Shown here piece after piece: positions 36,841-49,221 of a stretch of 64,000 nt of DNA. The translations under genes were made by a program, and so were the position numbers. The stretch comes from Calliopsis andreniformis. Lineage: Eukaryota > Arthropoda > Insecta > Hymenoptera > Andrenidae. Under the pieces are notes generated by a model. It did no database searches. It worked only from the letters and a program-made list of their open reading frames with translations, and was not told the origin of the DNA. Every line of letters starts with the position of its first letter. Within the stretch, counting starts at the first letter, position 1. The stretch is taken from assembly GCF_051401765.1 (NCBI RefSeq), contig NW_027480423.1:19344001-19408000 (forward strand). The letters run 5' to 3'.

Positions 36841-39800
36841 CACCAGATCGAATAGCTAGGGCCTAAGAAGTCAACGCCAGAAGCATAAAATACAATATAA
36901 ATATAACACATTTTCCATCGTATAAAACGAATAATTGCAACAAGTATGAAAGTTGTGGTTATTTCTACTTTCCGGGCAACCTAGGCTTCACCCTAGGGCG
37001 TTGCTCCAACAGATTTAATAGTTAGGGCCTTAGAAGTCGACGCCCGAAGCATAAAATACAAAACAAATAGAACAGTTTTTCCATCGTATAAAACGAATAA
37101 TTGCTGCCGGTGTGAAAGTTATGGTCATTTCTACGTTCTGGGCAACCCAGGCTTCACCCTCGGTCGTTGTTCCACCAGATGGAATAGTTAGGGCATAAGA
37201 AGTCAACGCCAGAAGCATAAAATACGGTATAAATACAACACCTTGTCTATCGTATAAAACAAATAATTGCAACCAGTATGAACGGTATGGTCATTTCTAC
37301 TTTCCGGGCAACCTAGGCTTCACCAGAGGGCGTTGCTCCAACAGATTGAATAGTTAGGGCCTTAGAAGTCAACGCCCGAAGCATAAAATACAAAATAAAT
37401 AGAACAGTTTTTCCATTGTATAAAACGAATAATTGCTACCAGTGTGAAAGTTATGTTCATTTCTACGTTCCGGGCAACCTAGGCTTGACTGTAGGGCGTT
37501 GCTCCACCAGATCGAATAGGTAGGGCCATAGCAGTCAACGCCCGAAGCATAAAATACATTAAATCTACAAGAGCTTTTCCATCGTATAACAGGCATAATT
37601 GCAACCAGCGTGAAAGTGATGGTCATTTCTACGTTCGGGGCAACCTAGGCTTCACTCTAGGGCGTTGTTCCACCAGATCGAAAAGTTAGGGCCTAAGAAG
37701 TCAACGCCAGAAGCATAAAATACAATATAAATATAACAGTTTTTCCATCGTATAAAACGAATAATAGCGACCAGTGTGAAAGTTATGGTCATTTCTACGT
37801 TCCCGGCAACCTATACTTCACCCGAGGGCGTTGTTCCACCAGATGGAATAGTTAGGGACTAAGAAGTGAACGCCAGAAGCATAAAATACAATATAAATAC
37901 AACAGTTTTTCCATCATATAAAACGAGTAATTGCAACCAGTATGAAAGCTGTGGTCATTTCTACTTTCCGGGCAACCTAGGCTTGACTGTAGGGTGTTGC
38001 TCCACCAGATCGAATAGGTAGGGACATAGAAGTAAACGCCCGAAGCATAAAATACAAGATAAATAGAACAGTTTTTCCATTGTATAAAACGAATAATTGC
38101 AACCAGTGTGAAAGTTATGTTCATTTCTACGTTCCGCGCAACCTAGGCTTGACTGTAGGGCGTTGCTCCTCCAGATCGAATAGGTAGGGCCATAGAAGTC
38201 AACGCCCGAAGCATAAAATACATTAAATATACAAGAGCTTTTCCATCGTATAACAGGAATAATTGCAACCAGTGTGAAAGTGATGGTCATTTCTACGTTC
38301 TGGGCAACCTAGGCTTCACTCTAGGGTGTTGTTCCACCAGATCGAAAAGTTAGGGCCTAAGAAGTCAACGCCAGAAGCATAAAATACAATATAAATATAA
38401 CAGTTTTTCCATCGTATAAAACGAATAATAGCAACCAGTATGAAAGTAATGATCATTTCTACTTTCCGGGCAACCTAGGCTTCACCCTAGGGCGTTGCTC
38501 CACCACATCGAATAGCTACGGCCTTAGAAGTCAACGCTAGAAGCATAAATTACAATACAAATGCAACAGATTTTCCAACGTATAGCATGAATAATTGCAA
38601 CCGGTGTGAATGTTATGGTCATTTCTACGTTCCGGGCAACCTAGGCTTCACTCTATGGCGTTCTTCCACCACATCGAATAGCTACGGCCTCAGAAGTCAA
38701 CGCCAGAAGCATAAAATACGGTATAAATACAACAATTTTTCCATTGTATAGCATGACTAATTGCAACCAGTGCGAAAGTAACGATCATTCCGACGTTTCG
38801 GGCATCCTAGACTTAACTCTGAGGCGTTGCTCTACCAGATCGAAGAGTTAGGGTCTAAGAAGTCAACACCGGAAGCAAAAAATAAAATTTAAATACAACA
38901 GCTTTTCCATCGTAGAAAACGAATAATTGCAACCTGTGTGAAGGTTATGGTCATATCTACGTTCCGGGCAACCTAGGCTTGACTGTAGGGTGTTGTTCCA
39001 CCAGATCGAATAGGTAGGGCCATAGAAGTCAACGCCTGAAGCATAAAATACAAAATAAATAGAACAGTTTTTCCATTGTATAAAACGAATAATTGCTACC
39101 AGTGTGAAAGTTATGTTCATTTCTACGTTCCGGGCAACCTAGGCTTGACTGTAGGGCGTTGCTCCACCAGATCGAATAGGTAGGGCCATAGAAGTCAACG
39201 CCCGAAGCATAAAATACATTAAATATACAAGAGCTTTTCCATCGTATAACAGGAATAATTGCAACCAGTGTGAAAGTGATGGTCATTTCTACGTTCCGGG
39301 CAACCTAGGCCTCACTCTAGGGCGTTGTTCCACCAGATCGAACAGTTAGGGCCTAAGAAGGCAACGCCAGAAGGATAAAGTACAATATAAATATAACAGT
39401 TTCTCCATCGTATAAAACGAATAATAGCGACCAGTGTGAAAGTTATGGTCATTTCTACGTTCCCGGCAACCTATACTTCACCCGAGGGCGTTGTTCCACC
39501 AGATCGAATAGCTAGGGCCTAAGAAGTCAACGCCAGAAGCATAAAATACAATATAAATATAACACATTTTCCATCGTATAAAACGAATAATTGCAACAAG
39601 TATGAAAGTTGTGGTTATTTCTACTTTCCGGGCAACCTAGGCTTCACCCTAGGGCGTTGCTCCAACAGATTTAATAGTTAGGGCCTTAGAAGTCGACGCC
39701 CGAATCATAAAATACAAAACAAATAGAACAGTTTTTCCATCGTATAAAACGAATAATTGCTGCCGGTGTGAAAGTTATGGTCATTTCTACGTTCTGGGCA

Positions 39801-40936
39801 ACCCAGGCTTCACCCTCGGTCGTTGTTCCACCAGATGGAATAGTTAGGGCATAAGAAGTCAACGCCAGAAGCATAAAATACGGTATAAATACAACACCTT
39901 GTCTATCGTATAAAACAAATAATTGCAACCAGTATGAACGGTATGGTCATTTCTACTTTCCGGGCAACCTAGGCTTCACCAGTGGGCGTTGCTCCAAGAG
40001 ATTGAATAGTTAGGGCCTTAGAAGTCAACGCCCGAAGCATAAAATACAAAATAAATAGAACAGTTTTTCCATCGTATAAAACGAATAATTGAAACCAGTG
40101 TAAAAGTAATGGTCATTTCTACGTTCCCGGCAACCTATACTTCACCCGAGGGCGTTGTTCCACCAGATGGAATAGTTAGGGTCTAAGAAGTGAACGCCAG
40201 AAGCATAAAATACAATATAAATACAACAGTTTTTCCTTCATATAAAACGAGTAATTGCAACCAGTATGAAAGCTGTGGTCATTTCTACTTTCCGGGCAAC
40301 CTAGGCTTGACTGTAGGGTGTTGCTCCACCAGATCGAATAGGTAGGGACATAGAAGTAAACGCCCGAAGCATAAAATACAAGATAAATAGAACAGTTTTT
40401 CCATTGTATAAAACGAATAATTGCAACCAGTGTGAAAGTTATGTTCATTTCTACGTTCCGCGCAACCTAGGCTTGACTGTAGGGCGTTGCTCCTCCAGAT
40501 CGAATAGGTAGGGCCATAGAAGTCAACGCCCGAAGCATAAAATACATTAAATATACAAGGGCTTTTCCATCGTATAACAGGAATAATTGCAACCAGTGTG
40601 AAAGTGATGGTCATTTCTACGTTCCGGGCAACCTAGGCTTCACTCTAGAGCGTTGTTCCACCAGATCGAACAGTTAGGGCCTAAGAAGGCAACGCCAGAA
40701 GCATAAAATACAATAAAGATGCAACAGCTTTTCCATCGTATAAAACGAATAATTTCAACCAGTGTGAATGTTATGGTCATTTCTACATTCCGAGCAACCT
40801 TGGCTTCACTCTAGGGCGTTGATCCAACACATTGAATAGTTAGGGCCTTAGAAGTCAACGCCCGAAGTATAAAATACAATATAAATACAACAGTTTTTCC
40901 ATCGTATAAAACGAATAATTGCAAGCAGTATGAAAG
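36841..40936. repeat. Interleaved 14-mer and 16-mer registers
   Basis: About 36841-37410 repeats at 39497-40066 (offset 2,656, 16 monomers). The shared variants are AACACATTTTCC, GCAACAAGTATG, TTTAATAGTTAGGG, GAAGTCGACGCC, CTTGTCTATCG and TATGAACGGTATGG. About 37790-38320 repeats at 40114-40644 (offset 2,324, 14 monomers), with CCTATACTTCACCCGAGGG, AAGCTGTGG, GTAAACGCCC and GCTCCTCCAGATCG. Between them, 38470-39270 matches 44770-45570 (offset 6,300). The two different offsets over adjacent stretches show that copies were shuffled after duplication. The right-half divergent marker first appears near 38811. No gene. Confidence 0.82.
38720..38886. repeat. Divergent marker monomer, right-half form
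   Basis: Right-half version of the divergent subtype, with GACGTTTCGGGC in place of GACGCTTCGGGC and GAGGCGTTGC in place of GAGGGGTTGC. Copies have their GACTTAACTC core near 38810, 42631, 45110, 47271, 49586, 52067, 53889, 56878, 61345 and 62011. Those near 42631, 47271, 49586 and 56878 form a sub-type with CATCCCAGACTT and GCGATAGTAATG. In most other copies the following monomer has the tail AGCAAAAAATAAAATTTAAATAC. Confidence 0.83.
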
Positions 40937-43534
40937 TTTTGGACATTTCTACGTTCCGGGCAACCTAGGCTTCACTCTAGGGCGTTGCTCCACCAGATCG
41001 TATAGTTAGGGCCTTAGAAGTCAACGGCCGAAACATGAAATGCAATATTAATACAACAGCTTTTCCATCGTATAAAACGAATAATTGGGAGCAGTGTGAA
41101 AGTTAAAGTTATTTCAACGTTCCGAGCAACCTAGGTTTCACTCTAGGGCGTTGCTCCACCAGATCGAATAGCTAGGGACTTGGAATTCAACGCCAGAAGA
41201 ATAAAACACAGTATAACTACAGCCGTTTTTCCATTGTATAAAATGAATAATTGCAAACATTGTGAAATTAATGGTCATTTCTACGTTCCGGGCAAACCTA
41301 TGCGTCACTGTAGGGCGTTGCTCCACCATAGCTAATAGCTACGGCCTTAGAAGTCAACGCCAGAAGCATAAAATACAATATCAATACAACAGCTTTTCCA
41401 CCGTATAAAATGAATAATTGCAAACAGTGTGATAGTACTGGTCATTTCAACGTTCCGGGTAACCTAGGCTTCACTCTAGGGCGTTGTTCCACCAGATCGA
41501 ACAGTTAGGGCCTAAGATGGCAACGCCAGAAGCATAAAATACAATATGAATATAACAGTTTTTCCATCGTATAAAACGAATAATAGCAACCAGTGTGAAA
41601 GTTATGGTCATTTCTACGTTCCGGGCAACCTAGGCTTCACCCCAGGGCGTTGTTCCACCAGATGGAATAGTTAGTGGCTAAGAAGTGAACGCCAGAAGCA
41701 TAAAATACAATATAAATACAACAGTTTTTCCATCATATAAAACGAGTAATTGCAACCAGTATCAAAGCTGTGGTCATTTCTACTTTCCGGGCAACCTAGG
41801 CTTGACTGTAGGGCGTTGCTCCACCAGATCGAATAGGTAGGGCCATAGAAGTCAACGCCCGAAGCATAAAATACATTAAATATACAAGAGCTTTTCCATC
41901 GTATAACAGGAATAATTGCAACCAGTGTGAAAGTGATGGTCATTTCTACGTTCCGGGCAACCTAGACTTCACTCTAGGGCGTTGTTCCACCGGATCGAAC
42001 AGTTAGGGCCTAAGAAGGCAACGCCAGAAGCATAAAATACAATAAAGATGCAACAGCTTTTCCATCGTATAAAACGAATAATTTCAACCAGTGTGAATGT
42101 TATGGTCATTTCTACATTCCGAGCAACCTTGGCTTCACTCTAGGGCGTTGATCCAACACATTGAATAGTTAGGGCCTTAGAAGTCAACGCCCGAAGTATA
42201 AAATACAATATAAATACAACAGTTTTTCCATCGTATAAAACGAATAATTGCAAGCAGTATGAAAGTTATGGTCATTTCTACGTTCCGGGCAACCTAGGCT
42301 TCACTCTAGGGCGTTGCTCCACCAGATCGTATAGTTAGGGCCTTAGAAGTCAACGGCCGAAGCATGAAATGTAATATTAATACAACAGCTTTTCCATCGT
42401 ACTAAACGAATAATTGCAACCGGTGTGAATGTTATGGTCATTTCTACGTTCCGGGCAACCTAGGTTTCACTCTAGGGAGTTGCTCTACCAGATCGAGTAG
42501 CTACGACCTTAGAAGTCGATGCCAGAAGCAGTAAATACAATAAAAATGCAACAGTTTTTCCATCGTATAGCGTGACTAATTGCAACCAGTGCGATAGTAA
42601 TGATCATTTCGACGTTTCGGGCATCCCAGACTTAACTCTGAGGCGTTGCTCCACCAGATCGAAGAGTTAGGGCCTTAGAAGTCAACGCCAGAAGCATAAA
42701 CTACAAAATAAATACAACAGCCTTTACATCGTATAAAACGAATAACTGCAACCTGTGTGAAGGTTAAGGTCATATCTACGTTCCCGGCAAACTAGGCTTC
42801 ACTGTAGGGCGCTGCTCCACCAGATCAAATAGGTAGGGCCATGGAAGTCAACGCCCGAAGCATAAAATACAAAATAAGTAGAACAGTTTTTCCATTGTAT
42901 ATAACGAATAATTGCTACCAGTGTGAAAGTTATGGTTATTGCTACGTCCCGGCAACCTAGGCTTCACCCTAGGGCGTTGTTCCACCAGATCGAATAGTTA
43001 GGGCCTAACAAGTTAACGCCAGAAGCATAAAATACAATATAAATACAATAGTTTTTCCATCCTATGAAACGAATAATTGCGACCAGTACGAAAGTTATGG
43101 TCATTTCAACTTTCCGGGCAACCTAGGCTTCTCGCTAGGGCGTTGGCCCAACAGGTTGAATAGTTAGGGCCTTAGAAGTCAACGCCCAAAGCATAAAATG
43201 CAATAAAAATACAACAGCTTTTCCATCGTATAAAACGAATAATTGCTACCAGTGTGAAAGTTATAGTCATTTCTACTTTCCGGTCAACCTAGGCTTCACT
43301 CTAGGGCGTTGCTCCACCAGATCGAATAGTTAGGGCCTATGAAGTCAACGCCAGAAGCATAAAATACAATAAAGATGCAACAGTTTTTCCATCGTATATC
43401 AGGAATTATTGCAACCAGTGTGAAAGTAATGGCATAACATTGTTCCGGGCAACCTAGGCTTCTCTCTAGGGCGTTGCTCCACCAGATGGAATAGTTAGGG
43501 CCTTAGAAGTCAACGCCCGAAGCATAAAATACAA

Positions 43535-43542
43535 TATAAATA
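43535..43542 (+). other. TATA-like motif in the A/T-rich monomer tail, exemplar
   Basis: TATAAATA occurs in the A/T-rich tail of a large share of monomers, with TATAAAAC about 24 bases further on in the next copy. Both fit a eukaryotic TATA-box core. In other subtypes the site is changed to forms such as AAATAAATA, AATAAAAATA or TTAAATATA. An A/T-rich tail is expected by chance to hold such strings, so I record the motif without claiming a promoter. Confidence 0.3.
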
Positions 43543-43544
43543 CA

Positions 43545-43710
43545 ACAGTTTTTCCATCGTATAAAACGAATAATTGCAACCAGTATGAAAGTTATGGTCA
43601 TTTCTACTTTCCGGGCAACCTAGGCTTCACCCTAGGGCGTTGCTCCACCACATCGAATAGCTACGGCCTTAAAAGTCAACGCTAGAAGCATAAATTACAA
43701 TAAAAATGCA
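43545..43710 (+). repeat. Reference monomer (166 bases), close to consensus
   Basis: This copy is given as a phase reference, counting from ACAGTTTTTCC as base 1. In this phase the monomer has a T-run at bases 5-9, a TATAAAACGAATAATTGC block at about 15-32, a variable CAACCAGTRTGAAAGT block at about 33-48, TGGTCATTTCTA at about 51-62, CCGGGCAACCTAGG at about 67-80, CTAGGGCGTTG at about 88-98, CCACCAGATCGAA at about 101-113, TTAGGG at 117-122, GAAGTCAACGCC at about 128-139, and an A/T-rich tail with CATAAAATACAATATAAATA to the end. The next monomer starts exactly 166 bases later at 43711. The choice of base 1 is arbitrary, since a tandem array has no natural start. Confidence 0.9.
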
Positions 43711-44124
43711 ACAGATTTTCCAACGTATAGCATGAATAATTGCAACCGGTGTGAATGTTATGGTCATTTCTACGTTCCGGGCAACCTAGGCTTCACTCTA
43801 TGGCGTTCTTCCACCACATCGAATAGCTACGGCCTCAGAAGTCAACGCCTGAAGCATAGAATACAAAAAAATACAACAGTCTTTCCATCCTATAACTGGA
43901 ATAATTGCAACCCGTGTGAAAGTGATGGTCATTTGTACGTTCCAGGCAACCTAGGCTTCACTCTTGGGCGTTGTTCCACCAGATCGAATTGTTAGGGCCT
44001 AAGAAGTCAAGGCCAGAAGCATAAAATACAATATAAATATAACAGTTTTTCCATCGTATAGAACGAATAATAGCAACCAGTGTGAAAGTTATGGTCATTT
44101 CTACGTTCCGGGCAACCTAGGCTT

Positions 44125-44140
44125 GACTGTAGATTCCACC
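44125..44140. repeat. Shortened monomer: 6-base deletion in the GGGCGTTG box
   Basis: The usual CTGTAGGGCGTTGTTCCACC is shortened to CTGTAGATTCCACC, about 6 bases shorter. The change removes the GGGCGTTG box and so the right arm of the inverted repeat. The same deletion recurs at about 48771, 51085, 58380 and 63677, always followed by CATTGTATGAAACG and always two monomers after CATAGAATACAAAAAAATAC. All five descend from one event and tag copies of the 28-mer lineage. Confidence 0.88.
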
Positions 44141-45576
44141 AGATCGAATAGCTAGGGCCATAGAAGTCAACGCCCGAAGCATAAAATACAAAATAAATAG
44201 AACAGTTTTTCCATTGTATGAAACGAATAATTGCTACCAGTGTGAAAGTTATGTTCATTTCTACGTTCCGGGCAACCTAGGCTTGACTGTAGGGCGTTGC
44301 TCCACCAGATCGAATAGGTAGGGCCATAGAAGTCAACGCCCGAAGCATAAAATACATTAAATATACAAGAGCTTTTCCATCGTATAACAGGAATAATTGC
44401 AACCAGTGTGAAAGTGATGGTCATTTCTACGTTCCGGGCAACCTAGGCTTCACTCTAGGGCGTTGTTCCACCAGATCGAAAAGTTAGGGCCTAAGAAGTC
44501 AACGCCAGAAGCATAAAATACAATATAAATATAACAGTTTTTCCATCGTATAAAACGAATAATAGCAACCAGTGTGAAAGTTCTGGTCATTTCTACGTTC
44601 CGGGCAACCTAGGTTTCACTCTAGGGCGCTGCTCCACCAGATCGTATAGTTAGTGCCCTAGAAGTCAGCGCCAGAAGCATAAAATAAAATATAAATACAA
44701 CAGTTTTTCCATCGTATAAAACGAATAATTGCAACCAGTATGAAAGTTATGGTCATTTCTACTTTCCGGGCAACCTAGGCTTCACCCTAGGGCGTTGCTC
44801 CACCACATCGAATAGCTACGGCCTTAGAAGTCAACGCTAGAAGCATAAATTACAATACAAATGCAACAGATTTTCCAACGTATAGCATGAATAATTGCAA
44901 CCGGTGTGAATGTTATGGTCATTTCTATGTTCCGGGCAACCTAGGCTTCACTCTATGGCGTTCTTCCACCACATCGAATAGCTACGGCCTCAGAAGTCAA
45001 CGCCAGAAGCATAAAATACGGTATAAATACAACAATTTTTCCATTGTATAGCATGACTAATTGCAACCAGTGCGAAAGTAACGATCATTCCGACGTTTCG
45101 GGCATCCTAGACTTAACTCTGAGGCGTTGCTCCACCAGATCGAAGAGTTAGGGTCTAAGAAGTCAACACCGGAAGCAAAAAATAAAATTTAAATACAACA
45201 GCTTTTCCATCGTAGAAAACGAATAATTGCAACCTGTGTGAAGGTTATGGTCATATCTACGTTCCGGGCAACCTAGGCTTGACTGTAGGGTGTTGTTCCA
45301 CCAGATCGAATAGGTAGGGCCATACAAGTCAACGCCTGAAGCATAAAATACAAAATAAATAGAACAGTTTTTCCATTGTATAAAACGAATAATTGCTACC
45401 AGTGTGAAAGTTATGTTCATTTCTACGTTCCGGGCAACCTAGGCTTGACTGTAGGGCGTTGCTCCACCAGATCGAATAGGTAGGGCCATAGAAGTCAACG
45501 CCCGAAGCATAAAATACATTAAATATACAAGAGCTTTTCCATCGTATAACAGGAATAATTGCAACCAGTGTGAAAG

Positions 45577-48500
45577 TTTTGGACATTTCTACGTTCCGGG
45601 CAACCTAGGCTTCACTCTAGGGCGTTGCTCCACCAGATCGTATAGTTAGGGCCTTAGAAGTCAACGGCCGAAACATGAAATGCAATATTAATACAACAGC
45701 TTTTCCATCGTATAAAACGAATAATTGGGAGCAGTGTGAAAGTTAAAGTTATTTCAACGTTCCGAGCAACCTAGGTTTCACTCTAGGGCGTTGCTCCACC
45801 AGATCGAATAGCTAGGGACTTGGAATTCAACGCCAGAAGAATAAAACACAGTATAACTACAGCCGTTTTTCCATTGTATAAAATGAATAATTGCAAACAT
45901 TGTGAAATTAATGGTCATTTCTACGTTCCGGGCAAACCTATGCGTCACTGTAGGGCGTTGCTCCACCATAGCTAATAGCTACGGCCTTAGAAGTCAACGC
46001 CAGAAGCATAAAATACAATATCAATACAACAGCTTTTCCACCGTATAAAATGAATAATTGCAAACAGTGTGATAGTACTGGTCATTTCAACGTTCCGGGT
46101 AACCTAGGCTTCACTCTAGGGCGTTGTTCCACCAGATCGAACAGTTAGGGCCTAAGATGGCAACGCCAGAAGCATAAAATACAATATGAATATAACAGTT
46201 TTTCCATCGTATAAAACGAATAATAGCAACCAGTGTGAAAGTTATGGTCATTTCTACGTTCCGGGCAACCTAGGCTTCACCCCAGGGCGTTGTTCCACCA
46301 GATGGAATAGTTAGTGGCTAAGAAGTGAACGCCAGAAGCATAAAATACAATATAAATACAACAGTTTTTCCATCATATAAAACGAGTAATTGCAACCAGT
46401 ATCAAAGCTGTGGTCATTTCTACTTTCCGGGCAACCTAGGCTTGACTGTAGGGCGTTGCTCCACCAGATCGAATAGGTAGGGCCATAGAAGTCAACGCCC
46501 GAAGCATAAAATACATTAAATATACAAGAGCTTTTCCATCGTATAACAGGAATAATTGCAACCAGTGTGAAAGTGATGGTCATTTCTACGTTCCGGGCAA
46601 CCTAGACTTCACTCTAGGGCGTTGTTCCACCGGATCGAACAGTTAGGGCCTAAGAAGGCAACGCCAGAAGCATAAAATACAATAAAGATGCAACAGCTTT
46701 TCCATCGTATAAAACGAATAATTTCAACCAGTGTGAATGTTATGGTCATTTCTACATTCCGAGCAACCTTGGCTTCACTCTAGGGCGTTGATCCAACACA
46801 TTGAATAGTTAGGGCCTTAGAAGTCAACGCCCGAAGTATAAAATACAATATAAATACAACAGTTTTTCCATCGTATAAAACGAATAATTGCAAGCAGTAT
46901 GAAAGTTATGGTCATTTCTACGTTCCGGGCAACCTAGGCTTCACTCTAGGGCGTTGCTCCACCAGATCGTATAGTTAGGGCCTTAGAAGTCAACGGCCGA
47001 AGCATGAAATGTAATATTAATACAACAGCTTTTCCATCGTACTAAACGAATAATTGCAACCGGTGTGAATGTTATGGTCATTTCTACGTTCCGGGCAACC
47101 TAGGTTTCACTCTAGGGAGTTGCTCTACCAGATCGAGTAGCTACGACCTTAGAAGTCGATGCCAGAAGCAGTAAATACAATAAAAATGCAACAGTTTTTC
47201 CATCGTATAGCGTGACTAATTGCAACCAGTGCGATAGTAATGATCATTTCGACGTTTCGGGCATCCCAGACTTAACTCTGAGGCGTTGCTCCACCAGATC
47301 GAAGAGTTAGGGCCTTAGAAGTCAACGCCAGAAGCATAAACTACAAAATAAATACAACAGCCTTTACATCGTATAAAACGAATAACTGCAACCTGTGTGA
47401 AGGTTAAGGTCATATCTACGTTCCCGGCAAACTAGGCTTCACTGTAGGGCGCTGCTCCACCAGATCAAATAGGTAGGGCCATGGAAGTCAACGCCCGAAG
47501 CATAAAATACAAAATAAGTAGAACAGTTTTTCCATTGTATATAACGAATAATTGCTACCAGTGTGAAAGTTATGGTTATTGCTACGTCCCGGCAACCTAG
47601 GCTTCACCCTAGGGCGTTGTTCCACCAGATCGAATAGTTAGGGCCTAACAAGTTAACGCCAGAAGCATAAAATACAATATAAATACAATAGTTTTTCCAT
47701 CCTATGAAACGAATAATTGCGACCAGTACGAAAGTTATGGTCATTTCAACTTTCCGGGCAACCTAGGCTTCTCGCTAGGGCGTTGGCCCAACAGGTTGAA
47801 TAGTTAGGGCCTTAGAAGTCAACGCCCAAAGCATAAAATGCAATAAAAATACAACAGCTTTTCCATCGTATAAAACGAATAATTGCTACCAGTGTGAAAG
47901 TTATAGTCATTTCTACTTTCCGGTCAACCTAGGCTTCACTCTAGGGCGTTGCTCCACCAGATCGAATAGTTAGGGCCTATGAAGTCAACGCCAGAAGCAT
48001 AAAATACAATAAAGATGCAACAGTTTTTCCATCGTATATCAGGAATTATTGCAACCAGTGTGAAAGTAATGGCATAACATTGTTCCGGGCAACCTAGGCT
48101 TCTCTCTAGGGCGTTGCTCCACCAGATGGAATAGTTAGGGCCTTAGAAGTCAACGCCCGAAGCATAAAATACAATATAAATACAACAGTTTTTCCATCGT
48201 ATAAAACGAATAATTGCAACCAGTATGAAAGTTATGGTCATTTCTACTTTCCGGGCAACCTAGGCTTCACCCTAGGGCGTTGCTCCACCACATCGAATAG
48301 CTACGGCCTTAAAAGTCAACGCTAGAAGCATAAATTACAATAAAAATGCAACAGATTTTCCAACGTATAGCATGAATAATTGCAACCGGTGTGAATGTTA
48401 TGGTCATTTCTACGTTCCGGGCAACCTAGGCTTCACTCTATGGCGTTCTTCCACCACATCGAATAGCTACGGCCTCAGAAGTCAACGCCTGAAGCATAGA

Positions 48501-49221
48501 ATACAAAAAAATACAACAGTCTTTCCATCCTATAACTGGAATAATTGCAACCCGTGTGAAAGTGATGGTCATTTGTACGTTCCAGGCAACCTAGGCTTCA
48601 CTCTTGGGCGTTGTTCCACCAGATCGAATTGTTAGGGCCTAAGAAGTCAAGGCCAGAAGCATAAAATACAATATAAATATAACAGTTTTTCCATCGTATA
48701 GAACGAATAATAGCAACCAGTGTGAAAGTTATGGTCATTTCTACGTTCCGGGCAACCTAGGCTTGACTGTAGATTCCACCAGATCGAATAGCTAGGGCCA
48801 TAGAAGTCAACGCCCGAAGCATAAAATACAAAATAAATAGAACAGTTTTTCCATTGTATGAAACGAATAATTGCTACCAGTGTGAAAGTTATGTTCATTT
48901 CTACGTTCCGGGCAACCTAGGCTTGACTGTAGGGCGTTGCTCCACCAGATCGAATAGGTAGGGCCATAGAAGTCAACGCCCGAAGCATAAAATACATTAA
49001 ATATACAAGAGCTTTTCCATCGTATAACAGGAATAATTGCAACCAGTGTGAAAGTGATGGTCATTTCTACGTTCCGGGCAACCTAGGCTTCACTCTAGGG
49101 CGTTGTTCCACCAGATCGAAAAGTTAGGGCCTAAGAAGTCAACGCCAGAAGCATAAAATACAATATAAATATAACAGTTTTTCCATCGTATAAAACGAAT
49201 AATAGCAACCAGTGTGAAAGT
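45577..49221. repeat. 28-monomer higher-order repeat, unit 2 (22 monomers kept)
   Basis: Matches 40937-44581 at an offset of 4,640 over about 3.64 kb. The left junction is bounded by CAACCAGTGTGAAAGTTTTGG, which combines the left neighbour's CAACCAGTGTG with the unit's TTTTGGAC; unit 1 has CAAGCAGTATG upstream. The right edge is at about 49221, where GAAAGTGATGG replaces GAAAGTTCTGG. Both units share the private AATGGCATAACATTG, whereas later copies have CATATCATTG. Confidence 0.92.

Larger units (their letters stand above)
40937..45576. repeat. 28-monomer higher-order repeat, unit 1
   Basis: A 4,640-base unit (28 monomers less 8 bases of small indels). Its first 22 monomers (about 40937-44581) are repeated at 45577-49221 with no difference in the stretches I compared. 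Ordered markers include TTTTGGACATTTC, GGGAGCAGTGTG, GACTTGGAATTCAACG, GGGCAAACCTATGCG (one extra base), CATAGCTAATAGC, AATATGAATATAAC, AGTATCAAAGCTG, the CATCCCAGACTT divergent monomer, GTATATAACG, GGCCCAACAGG, AATGGCATAACATTG, CATAGAATACAAAAAAATAC and the short CTGTAGATTCC monomer. The last six monomers (44582-45576) are not present in the second unit at this place. Confidence 0.92.

Noticed and set aside
43535..43542. Promoter driven by the TATAAATA motif
   Set aside because: The string is in an A/T-rich tail and occurs in a large share of copies. No initiator, start site or transcript evidence is visible, so it is listed only as a motif.
43732..43995. Plus-strand open frame of 87 codons recurring in the 28-mer lineage
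   Set aside because: It is lengthened only by a monomer subtype that changes the TAG stop in AGTTAG to AGCTAC, and by a one-base tail deletion that shifts frame into the next monomer. It is a by-product of satellite variants, copied with the higher-order repeat.
40937..49221. Assembly artefact producing the identical 22-monomer blocks
   Set aside because: It cannot be excluded from sequence alone, but the derived copies at 49.2, 56.5 and 62.4 kb carry consistent, different variants, which fits real duplication better than a duplicated contig. Spanning long reads would settle it.
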